From NCBI GenBank assembly GCA_029204225.1, contig CM055093.1, positions 24,345,912 through 24,409,911 of the forward strand: a DNA stretch of 64,000 bases. Reading direction: 5' to 3'. A model generated the notes under the pieces. The model made no database searches, was not told where the DNA came from, and saw only the letters and a program-made list of their open reading frames with translations. This document shows positions 24,310 to 35,229 of the stretch, piece by piece. Each line of letters opens with the position of its first letter. Position 1 is the stretch's first letter. The DNA comes from Diphasiastrum complanatum. Taxonomy: Eukaryota; Streptophyta; Lycopodiopsida; Lycopodiales; Lycopodiaceae. The position numbers and the translations under genes were made by a program.

Positions 24310-26190
24310 GAATGATATAACCTTTTTCTTTTCATCCGACTCCGATTGATCTTCTATGTTTTGTAAACAGTGGCTTGTCCAATGGCTTGGTCAGGAGGCT
24401 TGCAATCATGTCTTCTGATCTCATGAATTCGACACATTTCAGAGATATGGGTTTGATTTTTGAATAAAAAACCAGATCTTGTGCTAAATAAATAGCACTG
24501 TGAGAATCTATCTTCATCATGGAGGGGTCTTGATGTGGTATCCCAATCCCTTCCAGCATCATTTTCAGTCATATGACCTCATTTGCCAACTTCGAAGCTG
24601 CTATGTATCCTGCTTCGCATGAAGACTGAGCTACCAGTGTTTGCTTCTTGCATGTCCAATTGATTGCAGCTCCACATAGTATCGAACATCCACCAGTTAC
24701 TGACTTGTTGTCGTCTTTGCAGCTAGCCCAACTTGCATCGCTATAGCGTTGTAGGACAAAGCCATTCTCTCTTTTGTAGATCAACCCAAAATTATAGGTG
24801 CCTTTCAGATATTGTAGGATTCGCTTCGCCATCTACCAATGTTGCATTTCAGGATTGAATAAACATTGAATGAGTGCATAGACAGAGTATGCTAAATTGA
24901 GTCTCGTACAAACCGTAAGATACATCAGACTCCCAATTAGATTTTGATATGGGATCATTTGCATCTTTTGTCTTTCCTCATCCGTGCATGACTCCTCTCT
25001 TTTGGTCTCTTTCGATTTGCAGCCCCAGACATTTTGTCAGATCTATGATTTCGTAATTTGTAGATATTTGACTCTTCGTTTCATTGATTAACATCAGAAA
25101 ATTTTATATTATCAGAGAATCGTCCGCAAATATTGTCAAAATCACAAACTTTACTTCTATCCTTTTAATGTAGACATTGTAGTCAAGTTGTGTCAGATAG
25201 AAGCCTAGAGACTTCATAAGACTATTGAGCTTCTTATACCAAGCTCTGAGGCTTGTTTTAGGCCGTAGATATATCTGTACAACCAACACTCATAATCTCG
25301 ATTGTTCAGGTCTTCATAACCTTCAAGCTGCCTCATGAAATTTTTTTCATCCAAGTCTCCATGGAGGAAGGCTGTTTTGACATCATTTGATGTATCTCCA
25401 GATTATATTTTGTAGCATAAACAAGGAGCAGTCGAATGCTCGACATCTTGACCATCAAGGAGTATGTATACCATATCTCTGAGTGTAGCCTTTCATGACA
25501 AGTCAAGCTTTGTATCTTCCGACAATGCCATCTGATCTTAGCTTCTTCTTGTATACCCATTTGCAGTCGACTTTCTTCTTTCGAGTCTGGTACTGGTTCG
25601 AGTGTCCATGTCTTATTCTATTTCATTGATTCAATCTCTTCTAACATGGCTTGCTTCCAAAATTAGCCCTCAAGATTCTGGATTGCTTCCAATTATGTCG
25701 AGAATATGATCTTTTGTTTCCTGTTTTGGAGTTTGTAGCTCGACATTATAATTCGACGTTTGGCCTTGAACTCTCTCTTCAATTGGCAATATTGAACAGA
25801 CTTCATGGCCTCTTGATTCTCCCACTCTTGGAAATGTTGATTCGTCGAACTTCACATCTCTGCTCATCACCACCTTCTTTGAGGTTGGATTGTATAGTCG
25901 ATAGATCTGCGAGCCGTTCGAATACCCAACCATCACAGTCTCTGTACCAACTTTTGGTCCAACTTGCTTCTTTTCTCTTTTGGTATGTGCACGTAGGCTG
26001 CACATTTGAACACTCGTACATACAATAGATCAGGCTTCTCGTATGGCATCTTATTTTCTGCTATTGTTGTTATCGATTGGTTTTGTAGATGAACTGCAGC
26101 TACGATTGCTTTAGCCCAAAACTGACTTGGTAATTATGCTTGAGCCATCATGCACTTTTCTCCTTTCACAAGGGTTCTATTTCGTCTTTA
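24310..26190 (-). pseudogene. Ty1/copia integrase-RT-RNase H remnant, element B
   Basis: In minus-strand order: an integrase tail (about 26,190-25,670) with KNRTLV-like and AAYVHIPK-like strings, then SNGSQIYRLYNPTSKKVVMS; RT in pieces (25,560-25,104) with MSKQPSSMETWMKK, LRAWYKKLNSLMKSLGFYL and ILTIFADDSLII, where FADD replaces YVDD; and RNase H (24,832-24,332) with RYSDASWASCKDDNKS and SSCEAGYIAASKLANEVI. Frameshifts separate these parts. The core of integrase is missing because an unrelated kilobase begins at about 26,191. Confidence 0.85.
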
Positions 26191-27226
26191 AGTAGAGGTG
26201 AGGAAGTCCTCCAAATCCAAGGTAGAGCCTCCAAATGTCCTCCAAGCAACCTGCAAGCTTCAAGATGCTCCCCAACTCCAAGCTAGGATGCCTCCACCTG
26301 CAAGTAAGGATCTGCAAGCCTCCAAGGATCTCTCCTCCACCTGTGTCCCTACTCTTTAAACACAAATATAGATAACAAGCTGGCCTCAAGTATTCAACAC
26401 CCAACCATAACTAGATCCAAGCTCCAAGCAAGACCTATCTAGCACCCCCTTGCTAACCATAAACAAATCACAAGCATACCACAACACTCCATAGCATTCT
26501 CAAGATCCAAACCCTACTTATGTCCCATATCATAAGCAAGATCCAAACCTCAAGCATACTACCACAAGAAAGCACTCTACACACTAGAGCATAAGCCAAG
26601 CAAACAAGAGATATCTCTCCCCCCCCCCCAATGGGCGCCCTTCTACCCTCATATAGATGGCCAATGGACCCCTCCAATGCACTATGGAGTTCCATGCTCA
26701 TCCAATGAGAGAGAGAGAAGCCTAGGGGAGTTAAAGAATCTCCAAGAGCCTCCATAGGCTTATGGAAGGTCAATAGACTCCTTCCATAACCTATGACGCT
26801 TTGAATGCCTTTCTTGTGGGAGTTGGGAACTCAATGGACACTTTAGAAGGGCGCCCTCCTACTAGGTCCCATTGCCCAAGTTGTGCATGTATACTTTGGT
26901 CCTAGACCAATAAACTGATATGGTTCAAGGTTGAGGCCCAAGGTTTAGAAAAATAGTCATCCAATGACTTTCTAACACCTCTCTAGGTTCCATACCTCCA
27001 TCCAAGGCATAGACACCTACCTGCCCTTAACCAAGGACACTAGTACCTTAATCTAAGACACCTACCCTTAATACTAAGGGTACCCCTTATCCAAGGGTCA
27101 CGTGACTCCATACCTCCAACTAAGGTATAGTCACTTGTCTGTCCTTATCCAAGGGCACATACCCTAAATCCTAAGGGTACCTTGCCATTTAGCCCCCAAC
27201 ACTAAATGGACTAATAGGGGTCTGAA
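26191..27226. mobile_element. Unassigned insertion, possible solo LTR
   Basis: This kilobase separates copia integrase coding (26,190 and left) from copia gag coding (27,233 and right). It lacks protein-like frames. On the minus strand TGTTGGGGGCTAAATGG starts at 27,201, which looks like an LTR start, but I found no matching CA end with a target duplication. At about 26,989-27,190 an imperfect tandem duplication of about 105 bp is seen (CCATACCTCCA...CCAAGG...CTAAGGGTACC twice). Confidence 0.4.
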
Positions 27227-27232
27227 GTACTG

Positions 27233-27430
27233 CTAGTTACATAGGTATGTAACACCATCCTTGGCTTCCCAAGCTAGGAGCTGTTCGGGTTCTGTCGGTC
27301 TGGCTATAGAACCGTTGACGTATCCCCATAACTCCTTTTCAATCAGGATCATCCTCATTTTGAGTTTCCACATTTGGAAGTCATCTCCGTTGAATTTATT
27401 GATCAAGCGGATCTCTGAGGTGCCTTCCAT
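27233..27430 (-). pseudogene. Ty1/copia gag N-terminal fragment
   Basis: From the ATG at 27,430 the minus strand encodes LINKFNGDDFQMWKLKMRMI, then EKELWGYVNGS and LLAWEAKDG, the canonical beginning of copia gag. It stops at 27,233, where the unassigned insertion begins. A primer binding site lies about 80 bp upstream, so the 5' end of the element is preserved. Confidence 0.85.
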
Positions 27431-27509
27431 AGTGATCAAAATTATACACAAACAACTTAGAACAACTTTTGGAAAAAGATCCTGGACTCTAGTAATCCAC
27501 TGAACCAAA

Positions 27510-28410
27510 GCTCTGTTACCACTTCTGTTGGTGTATGATGGTGGTCTGTGTGGTCTACAATTGATTGTGACTGCAGTGGAGCCGTGACGGAAGCAGACAC
27601 GAGAGATGATTATGATGTAAACGATGTCTCTATCAATAGTAAAGAAAAACAATTATGAACACAATAGTAACTGCGTATTTTAGAAATGAGGATTGATTGG
27701 AGAACGGAATCAAAAGAGCTTGTTGTCCTTTTGGGTTATCATAGTAGGAGTCTGAGATTGCCGTAACAGTAGAATTGCAAAGCATTAGGCATCTTGGATA
27801 GCCATGTGATCCTCTGTCTCTGATAACCGTGTTTGTGTGCAAGAGAGTGAGAGAGACAATTGCATTCAATCAAGAACGTAATAATTGAACAGTAGCAAAT
27901 CTGTATAAAAGAGAGAATCGGAACACAATACAGTAGCGCTGATAAGCACGTATTCCTACTTACAGATTCTGAAATAATGGCTACAGTTCTAGCTCTCTCC
28001 CTCTCTGTGTATAAATCACTAACTCTAAGGAGCTAGCTACTTAAGACCTTTTGGTCGTTTGATCGCTTTGTGCATCTCCAGATTGTTCAACTCACTACAC
28101 TCTGATTCTCTAACTCCTTCTCTTCTCTCTGTTCAAATACATATATATAGCTATTAGAGTCTTTTGATTTATTGTAATTACAGTTTACAAGATGATTAAC
28201 AGCCGTTTAAACAAGATCCGTAGATCCGTTATTGGAGCGTCATGAAGGAGGAAAAGTACAGAGTAACGTATCATCCGTATGCGTCGTAGTGGAAGGATGT
28301 AGGTGTGATGGCCATAGTCTGTCCGCGGTTGTTTGAACAACCGCTGGTCATTCGTTCAGTTGTTGATCATTTGAATCCTCCATTGGTACCCGTAAGTGAT
28401 AACTTACGTA
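27510..28410 (-). mobile_element. Copia 5' LTR and primer binding site
   Basis: The minus strand of 27,510-27,521 reads TGGTAACAGAGC, one base from the TGGTATCAGAGC primer site complementary to initiator tRNA-Met. Four bases before it the LTR ends CACCAACA at 27,526. The LTR extends right and matches the 3' LTR of element A (3,758-4,521). Its outer end is lost at 28,410, where a different LTR starts, so no TG start can be fixed. Confidence 0.7.
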
Positions 28411-28937
28411 GATTGCGGCTAACTAATAATCAATCAACAAAATACATGCCACAATACAAACCAATGAGAAGGAGGCAAGAGGAGGCCCGAGCACCTTCCC
28501 TCAAGCTATGCGCCTTCCCATAGGGAACACAAATGAAATAGAGAGATAATCTCAAAAATAGAGAACTTGATAGCTTAATCTCAACAAAAGTGTTATTTAC
28601 AAGACAAATACCTCCCCTTTTATGGCAAGGAGGGTCTTCCATAAGTATCCACTAACTTATGGGACTAATCTATTTCTAGCCTTTCTAGAACTTCTTAGAA
28701 CTTCAAAGTTTCATAACTTAGGAAAACTTAAGATAAAATATTTCTATTCTTAAGTTTCCTAAGTCTAAGTTCTAAATCTAAGTTTAAGCTATTTTATTAT
28801 TTTTTCAAGCTTCTACTCATGGGCTTACAAACACATGCCATGGCGGAAGTTTATTAACAGACACTCGTATGTGGACTTACAAAACACATGCCACGGAGTT
28901 TTTTTTCTCTCTTTTTATTTTTTTCTGTGTTAGCACA
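28411..28937 (-). mobile_element. Gypsy-type LTR fragment, copy 1 (inverted relative to 40.5 kb)
   Basis: The minus strand begins TGTGCTAACACAG at 28,937 and matches 40,536-41,070 along its whole length. Shared blocks include CTCCGTGGCATGTG, AAACTTCCGCCATGGCATGT, AAGCTATCAAGTTCTC and GAGGGAAGGTGC. The other copy continues for about 260 bp more to a primer site, so this one lacks the 3' end of its LTR. It abuts the copia LTR at 28,410. Confidence 0.75.
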
Positions 28938-29004
28938 AACATTATCCCCCTCCTTATTGGATTGGTGGTCCCACACCAATCGAAGCCTTTTCTTCCTGGA
29001 TCTT

Positions 29005-30699
29005 CTATGCTTCTTGGAGGCGAGACTGTTGTTGTTGGGAGTAGTAGATTGTGGTGCCGATGCCCTCCATCATTTGCCACCGTAGTTTGTTCAGGAAGGG
29101 CATTGGTTTGTAATAATGGAGCATACCCTGTAGAAAGTTGTGGGTTTTCCATGGCTCCACCATATCAACGTGCAGGGCTGACGTGAGTGCAGCGCGATAA
29201 TAAAGCCTTGCTACGCTGATGTGCTTTTCTTGCGTTCGTAGTGGTTTATTGGTATCAAGGGCAATTGGGGGTAGCTCGCGATCCCAAAAACCCTTGAGTT
29301 CTGCCAGAAATGCTACCAGGCTGCAATTGTCCGCAAAATATCTGATGTCACGATCAGGGTTGCCATGGTGCTTCTGGTAGAATACACGGCAGTTGGTGAC
29401 CATGTCTTCAGCTAAGTTGCCGGTATCGACGCCTGTGAGCTTGGGCCAAAATATTTGATTCTTGACCTTGGTGGTAGGAGATGGTTCTCACCTCGCTATT
29501 GGATAGTAATAAGGATTTGTGCGCATATGGGAGGGAGCTTCGATATACCGGACCATCGAGGTCTTACTTTGGAGTTAGAGCTGATGGTGCTAGAGAGGTT
29601 GTGGATCTAGGAGTTTGACTGCTTCTTTATGTGTTTGACACTAGTCCAAATCTAGCAATATGTAGCCACCTCGCTCTTTTGTCATTGGATATTTCTTTGA
29701 AAACTCTTGAGAGGCGTGCAACTCCTTGCTTGGTTCTATGGGCGTGATTCTGTGCTGGATGGTTGGTGCTTCAGAAGCAATCTCATGCTGAATTTGGAGA
29801 TCACGTTCAGGAGAGAGGGGAGGGGAAGGGTTAGCTTCAGCAATTCTTTGTGACTCAAGAGAAAATTGGCGTTGAATAAATGGGGGGTTAGTGCTATTGA
29901 TAGGGTTAGAAGCGGTGGAAGGAAAAAGATAATGTTGGGAGCTGGTACCACCAAAGCCTGACGGATTGGTTGGTGCTTGAGCTCCTTGCCCCAGGGGTTG
30001 GCCTTGAAAGGAGGAACCTTGGGTAGTAGGAGGGCACTGCTGGAATCCTACTCCATCTCCACCATCTAGTCCATCAAAGTGGTGCCCGAAGTCATGGAAC
30101 TAGGCGTGCTCTGCATGAACAGACGACGTTGACTGGACAGCTGCCTTTCACCATTCTTCTAGGGTGGCAATGTGCTGGTTGAGGGCCTCGACAAAAGCAA
30201 GGTATGATTGTTGTAATTTTGTGTGCTGCTCCATCATGGCTTTCAACTTTTGGGCCAGCGTTTGATAAGCCACCACTGGAATGGGAGTTCCCTCAGGAAT
30301 AGTTGGTGGTGCGAAGTTGTTGAAGTCCACCAATTTCAATTGTTCCTTCATAGCGGAACGTGCAGCTTGTGCATTTGCTACGGCCTCATCTCTTTTTGCT
30401 TTGATGGTATCGATGGTATTCTGCATGTTGGATACCTTCAATTGCAGTTGTGGTGGTGGAAGTGTGAGAGCAAGTGAGGGAGTTGGGGTTGTGGAGAGTG
30501 CATGTGTGGACAGGACCACGCCCATAGGATCAGAACCAGAAGTGTCTGCCTCAACTGAGCTGCCTGCTGCTGCCGCTATTGCTTGTCTGCGTTGTTGGGC
30601 CTGGTGGAGTGTTGGAGGGTTTGCGGATCCCAAGGCAACCCTAACCCTAGTTAATAAGTGAGAGGGATTTGGCACCCTACGTGTGTAAGTCCAACCCAA
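29005..30699 (-). pseudogene. Gag-like protein, dispersed family member 2
   Basis: The minus frame from 30,699 encodes 183 residues: an N-terminal part inside an LTR-like repeat, then an Ala/Ser/Thr/Pro-rich region and a probable coiled coil (SNMQNTIDTIKAKRDEAVAN; LAQKLKAMMEQHTKLQQS). After a stop at 30,148 and further stops, low-complexity sequence leads to 29,403-29,005, which encodes RELPPIALDTNKP and ISVARLYYRAALTSALH. That last part aligns with the plus-strand protein at 960-1,283. I do not recognise the family. A coiled-coil plus globular layout next to an LTR fits a gag of a non-autonomous element. Stops show this copy is broken. Confidence 0.5.
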
Positions 30700-30888
30700 T
30701 GATCAAATAGTTATTTGATTAGTTACAAGTCAATAAAGGAATTTAGGCCTTTTTGCGGGACTTTTAATGTCGTAGGGCCTAAATGTCAAGTTAGTGAATA
30801 AAGTTGGGTTTCCCTCCAATTTGGATGGTTCCCACTCTTTTTTAAATTTGAATAATTAGGGAGGCAAAAATGGACCAATAGGATTCAG
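30610..30888 (+). repeat. LTR-like dispersed repeat, copy 2
   Basis: Starts TGTTGGAGGGTTTGCGGAT and matches 1,334-1,617. Here the TGTTGG end points towards the N-terminus of the neighbouring gag-like frame (which begins inside the repeat), whereas at 1.3 kb the same end points towards the C-terminus of the related frame. Similarity ends abruptly at 30,888, where an open plus-strand frame starts. Confidence 0.75.
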
Positions 30889-31630
30889 TACAGAGGAAGA
30901 AGTCCAAAGGAACTTGCAGATTGTGGTATCTATGTTTATGAAACTTTATATACGCCACAAATAGATGGAGGTTTTGGCAAGCTCGAAGCAATTCCATTGC
31001 CTAGTTTCCAAAGTGATGAGTGGCCTACTCTTGACAGCATTGTTTCTGAATCCTTGAGATGCAAGCTACTAATTGATATTAGAAATGTTATGAAGATAAG
31101 CACAGGATCGAAAATTGTTCACCTAAGTTGGTTTATCTCATTACATATATTTGTTGATTTTTTCTCGAGTGCTAGTGTTCGTAGGACACCAACTTTATTT
31201 GTTTGCAAGCATTTATCAGATGAGACTTTGTCAGATCTCATGGATCAAGGCTAGGATAGTAAAACAAATAATGACATAGAATGCAAGATTAAAAAGTCCT
31301 CAATGATCTTTTGTTATCATATCGAAAAGCAAATGCTCAGTCTCACATTTAGCTACCAGAGATACAAGAAAATTGAAGGTACAACTACCACTGGATCAAG
31401 ACTTTGAACTAAATGGTCACACAAACCGAATGGAGATAAGCATTATCTACAATGAGAAATATTTGACTATGGTTGAGGTGGAAGAACATTGGAAGCTTGA
31501 TTTTATCAGAACAGAGCTCATGCTATTACAAACCAATCTACCAACATATTTTAGATTTATCATCAACGGAAAACTCGTAAGTACTTTATGTTTATTGCCA
31601 TGTCAAAATAGAACAAAATAATAGAAAATG
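30889..31630 (+). pseudogene. Unrecognised coding segment upstream of copy A
   Basis: The plus strand is open from the repeat junction at 30,889 to 31,254 and encodes RGRSPKELADCGIYVYETLY followed by FGKLEAIPLPSFQSDEWPTL. A second part at about 31,270-31,375 reads NDIECKIKKSSMIFCYHIEK in the same orientation, and a third, in another frame at 31,373-31,621, reads WKLDFIRTELMLLQTN then FRFIINGKLVS. Composition and codon use look protein-like rather than random. It lies just before copy A of the DDE-like family on the same strand and may be its 5' part, but copies B and C show no such segment. No family is recognised. Confidence 0.4.
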
Positions 31631-32436
31631 TCATCATTTACAATTGCACATTCACTAGTATTTGTCATGTCACAGATGTGAAAAAGACAGGAGCTGATAA
31701 CGTGCTGCAAAGATCTACCTACAACAATCACCATTGTGGGAGAACAATAGTTTCAAATAAACTTTAGTAGAAATCTGTGTATAGACTCTTTCATTCAATA
31801 AATGAATGCCCAAGTTGGGCATCAATACATGTATTTTGTGCTCCCAAATTCAAAAAATGGAACAGCATATGATATATAAATGTATATTTTTCTATGAATT
31901 CTATACATGTATTTTTTTTCTATGCTATCTATATTTGTTCTGATCTTAATTTAGTACACCTACATCATCCTTTGCACCATCATCAATAAAGGGAGGCTGA
32001 AGCCTTGCCCTAGCCAGTATACTCAGGATGATTTCTTGTCTGAATATGTACACCTGGCTTGATGTGTACTTAGGAAGTGTAAATTGCAAAATAGAACATT
32101 CATGTATTAGTAATGGCTAAAAACATCAACAAAATAGAAAATTAATCATGATTTCAAAATAAGAATACCCAGAATTTATTACCTTAGAAATATCAACATC
32201 TTGCTGAAGGTTGAACCACTCAAAAAATAGCTTTGCATTGTATAATGTGTACCAAAAGTAAGAAGCGAAAGCAAAAAAGTTGCAAGGATATTCAAACGCT
32301 TTCAAAAGGAGGTTATCAAAATAGAAGGATTTGTGCATTCAAGTAAGCATATTCTGATTTTTGTAAGTTTTTCAATGACATTTGGATTTAATTTTAGCTA
32401 TGGTGATATTCTATTAACTATCTGTTTTTTTTGCAG
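31631..32436. other. No coding sequence seen
   Basis: AT-rich, ending in TTTTTTTTGCAG, the splice acceptor of the copy A exon. It could be intron or intergenic sequence. Confidence 0.4.
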
Positions 32437-33236
32437 ATCTGCATTAGTAGCTCCTCGGAATATTGAAGACAACGCTTCACTAGGAATGTCATTGGACACA
32501 ATATTGACTTGCAAATCCACTGAGCGTATCATGATGAACAATAGGATTTCAAATGTAAAGTGTAAAATAGCAGAGTCTTTGATGGTGGACATTCAAAAAA
32601 TTTAAGATAAGACTATAGTTCAGGGTGCTTGTATTTTGCGAGTATCAGCAGGGAAGCATATGCAACAATATGTTAAACTAATTAGAGAAGCTTTTAAGTA
32701 AGTTCAAATTAGGAAAGTCCCAATCCCTATGACATATCACTTGAAGAAAGAGAGGGATACATTAAACATAGGTATGCATAAGATCACTGGAACTCCATTT
32801 CATATTGAGGAGGTGTATGAAACTGATGGAAGATCGATATTCTATAATTCATCAAATAATTTATTTGTTGATCTAAATTACTTGCTGAGATACATCATCA
32901 CATTCTATGATATAACCTATGAAAAGGTGAATGGCAAAATAATCATAGTACTTAAGTTAGATGAGTCAGAAATTGTGAAAGGGCAGAAGATGGAGAGGGT
33001 TAGTATAACTCTCATGAATGGTGCTCTATCACCAAGAAGATTTCAGATTCAGTGTCCAGTCAGAAATGATATATGGTGGTTGGCAGCGTTTCAGGTAGCT
33101 AGCCTCATTATTACATTACATTCATTGAATAATATTAATACATTGTAAATTAAGTCTGATTAATTTTTTTGGACAGGTGCTAAAAGAGGATCATGATATA
33201 TTATCATGGATATTCTCAAGAACATCTTATCCTAGG
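32437..33236 (+). pseudogene. DDE-like family, copy A (truncated)
   Basis: Exon 32,437-33,094 follows a TTTGCAG acceptor and ends TTTCAG|GTAGCT; the next exon starts at 33,177 after GGACAG. The same two splice points occur in copy B. Protein similarity to copy B runs throughout: VNGKIIIVLKLDESEIVKGQ against VNGKIIIVIKLDESEIIKGQ, IWWLAAFQ in both, and VLKEDHDILSWIFSRT against VLKEDHKILSWIFSRT. A stop at about 32,604 and a frame change near 32,700 break the frame. At 33,236 similarity stops and unrelated minus-strand coding begins, so the Cys-pair and Glu-bearing C-terminal part is missing. Proposed first acidic catalytic residue: the Asp in LKLDES. Confidence 0.6.
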
Positions 33237-34069
33237 ATCATCAAGGACCATATGGATGGAGGACTTCTCAATGTTCCAGGAGTTGGAGACTTCAAGCATT
33301 CTTCACCAGTCATAATTCTCTCCTCATCATCAAAATCAATACCAGCAACAAGATCATCTGTTTCAAAATCTACAAAGTCGGAGAATTCGGAAATTGTGCC
33401 GGATAATAAACATAGAACCTCATCTTCAAGATAGTCAAAAAATTTACATAAATCAGCAGTAGTAAAATATACATCATCATTAATATAATATACAGACAAA
33501 TTGAATAGACATTTAGACTCCTCTATAGGGTTGGATTCATGAGCAGATGTATTTTGGCCAATAAAAGAATCCCATAGAGAATCAGTATTTATATCAATTA
33601 AGTCACTTTCCTTATCAAGAGTGTCAATAAGAAAGTGACTAATATCCTTAATAGCTGACGGAACGGAGGATGATGCAAAAGGAGGGTCAGCAACAGAAAT
33701 TTCATCATCTGGGATCTGAACTAACAGAAAAAGTACGAAACCACTCTGATATTCAACCAATCGACATTTCTTGTTGCAATAAGGACACAGTCAATTGCTT
33801 TTGAAAAGATCAAACAATTTGGTGAACATTCTATCCAGTCTATGTCTAAAAGCTGGGAAGAAATGAACCAGATCAGTATAATGCATGTACTGGACTGAAC
33901 CTATGGAGAAAACATGCTTACTAAGTATATCTCTGAATCTAACATAATGTTGATAAAAATTGTCAGAATTCGGTTGTGCAGTTCTAAAAACATGTAGGTA
34001 TGGCCTGAATAGGCTGTGGAAGTAGTCCAGGTTTTCAGTAATCCCAATTTCACTTAGAAATAAACTCAA
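33227..34069 (-). pseudogene. Unrecognised acidic ORF with one internal stop
   Basis: On the minus strand one frame runs from 34,069 to 33,227 with a single TGA (about 33,791). It encodes LDYFHSLFRPYLHVFRT, then just after the stop LCPYCNKKCRLVEYQSGF, whose CPYC and following Cys resemble a small zinc-binding element, then a strongly acidic tail rich in Asp, Ser and Glu. I know no family for it. It converges on copy A of the DDE-like family and its 3' end abuts the point where copy A is cut. A second unrelated-looking minus-strand ORF converges on copy B in the same way (44,607-45,150). Confidence 0.35.
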
Positions 34070-34099
34070 GCCTGAATCTCGTGAGGATCATGAGGAAGA

Positions 34100-34910
34100 G
34101 GCCATCGAAATAACGTGAATATCGGACTCGTGCACGAGGGAGAAGAGAAATAAAACTAACTATCAAGATGGTGCACAAGAGAGATATGTACGAATATCGC
34201 ACTTGTGCGCAAGTAGGTGTTGTTGAGTGCAAACGGACAACAAAGCGCGCACACAAGAGCGATATGCCACAAATTTTGATAACGAATAAAGGTAAAAAAA
34301 TTAATCGGTTTTTGTGCCATTTATACTAAGTTTTTGCACGTGCGGTCAGCGGTCAATGTACACATGTCAACTTTTCATTCGACTATAGCTACTCGCACGT
34401 GTGAGGTGACACCTGGACACGTGTGAAATGACAATTGGACACATGTCGCGTGTTCGTTCGTGTGCTCAAAAGAACGTGTCGCTCTATCATTTAAAATCCC
34501 ACACGTGTAAAGTGACAACGTGACACGTGTCGCTCTGTCATTAGTTTGTACAACTCCCACACGTGTGATAGGACATTCTTTCGCACATGCGAACCGCGAT
34601 ATAAAATCACAAACTTTGATGAATTTTTTTCACTTTTTTTTTTTGCTCCGCATATCGCACTTGTGCGGGTCCTTCATAATCGAATCGCCTTCCATGCGCA
34701 CAAGTCCGATACATCTGCCTACATGTCCCCCCGTATCGCACATGTGCGCGTTTCTTCAAAACTAATCTCTTTCTCTTATATTCAGCTCGCACAGGTCCAA
34801 TATATCGTACGTTTTTTCCGTACATATCGGTCCTTTGCGAGATTTTTATCACCCTTCCCTGCTCATCCTCGTCGTCGCGCACAAGTTCGCTATTGCATAG
34901 TACACGTCCA
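34100..34910. promoter_or_regulatory. Cluster of ACGTG palindromes and TCGCAC/TGTGCG pairs
   Basis: Between about 34,335 and 34,570 the core ACACGTGT or CACGTG palindrome occurs at least six times (near 34,338, 34,396, 34,420, 34,502, 34,524, 34,559). Related TCGCAC-TTGTGCG palindromes occur near 34,196, 34,648, 34,690 and 34,736. CACGTG is the G-box core bound by bZIP and bHLH factors in plants. The density is far above what AT-rich DNA would give, but the units also look like decayed tandem repeats and no gene start is visible. Confidence 0.35.
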
Positions 34911-35229
34911 TGGATAGGAGAAAGCAGACAAGGAGGGACTTCTTCTCTCCTGGCTCATCCTCAGCTCACACACAGAGAGCCCATGTTGTAGCAACTTGCT
35001 CAACTTCCAAGGAAGCTGGACACCCTCATTGGTGTGCATGAGACAATAGATGTTACTACGTGTCTCTTCCTTAGAAAGAAGTTCCTTGTTGGAAAGATGG
35101 GTGAAACCACCAAACAATTGAGTTTGTGGTTGGTGCTTTATTCCTTTTGTTAAATACCTCAGATATTTGAACTCTTAAATAATTCATTTGCTTTGTAAGA
35201 TTAAAAATATTTTTTTTTCAAACCTTCTC

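Noticed and set aside
28869-29186. Hydrophobic plus-strand frame that looks like a signal peptide or membrane protein
   Set aside because: It overlaps the LTR and the antisense of the gag-like protein; no independent support.
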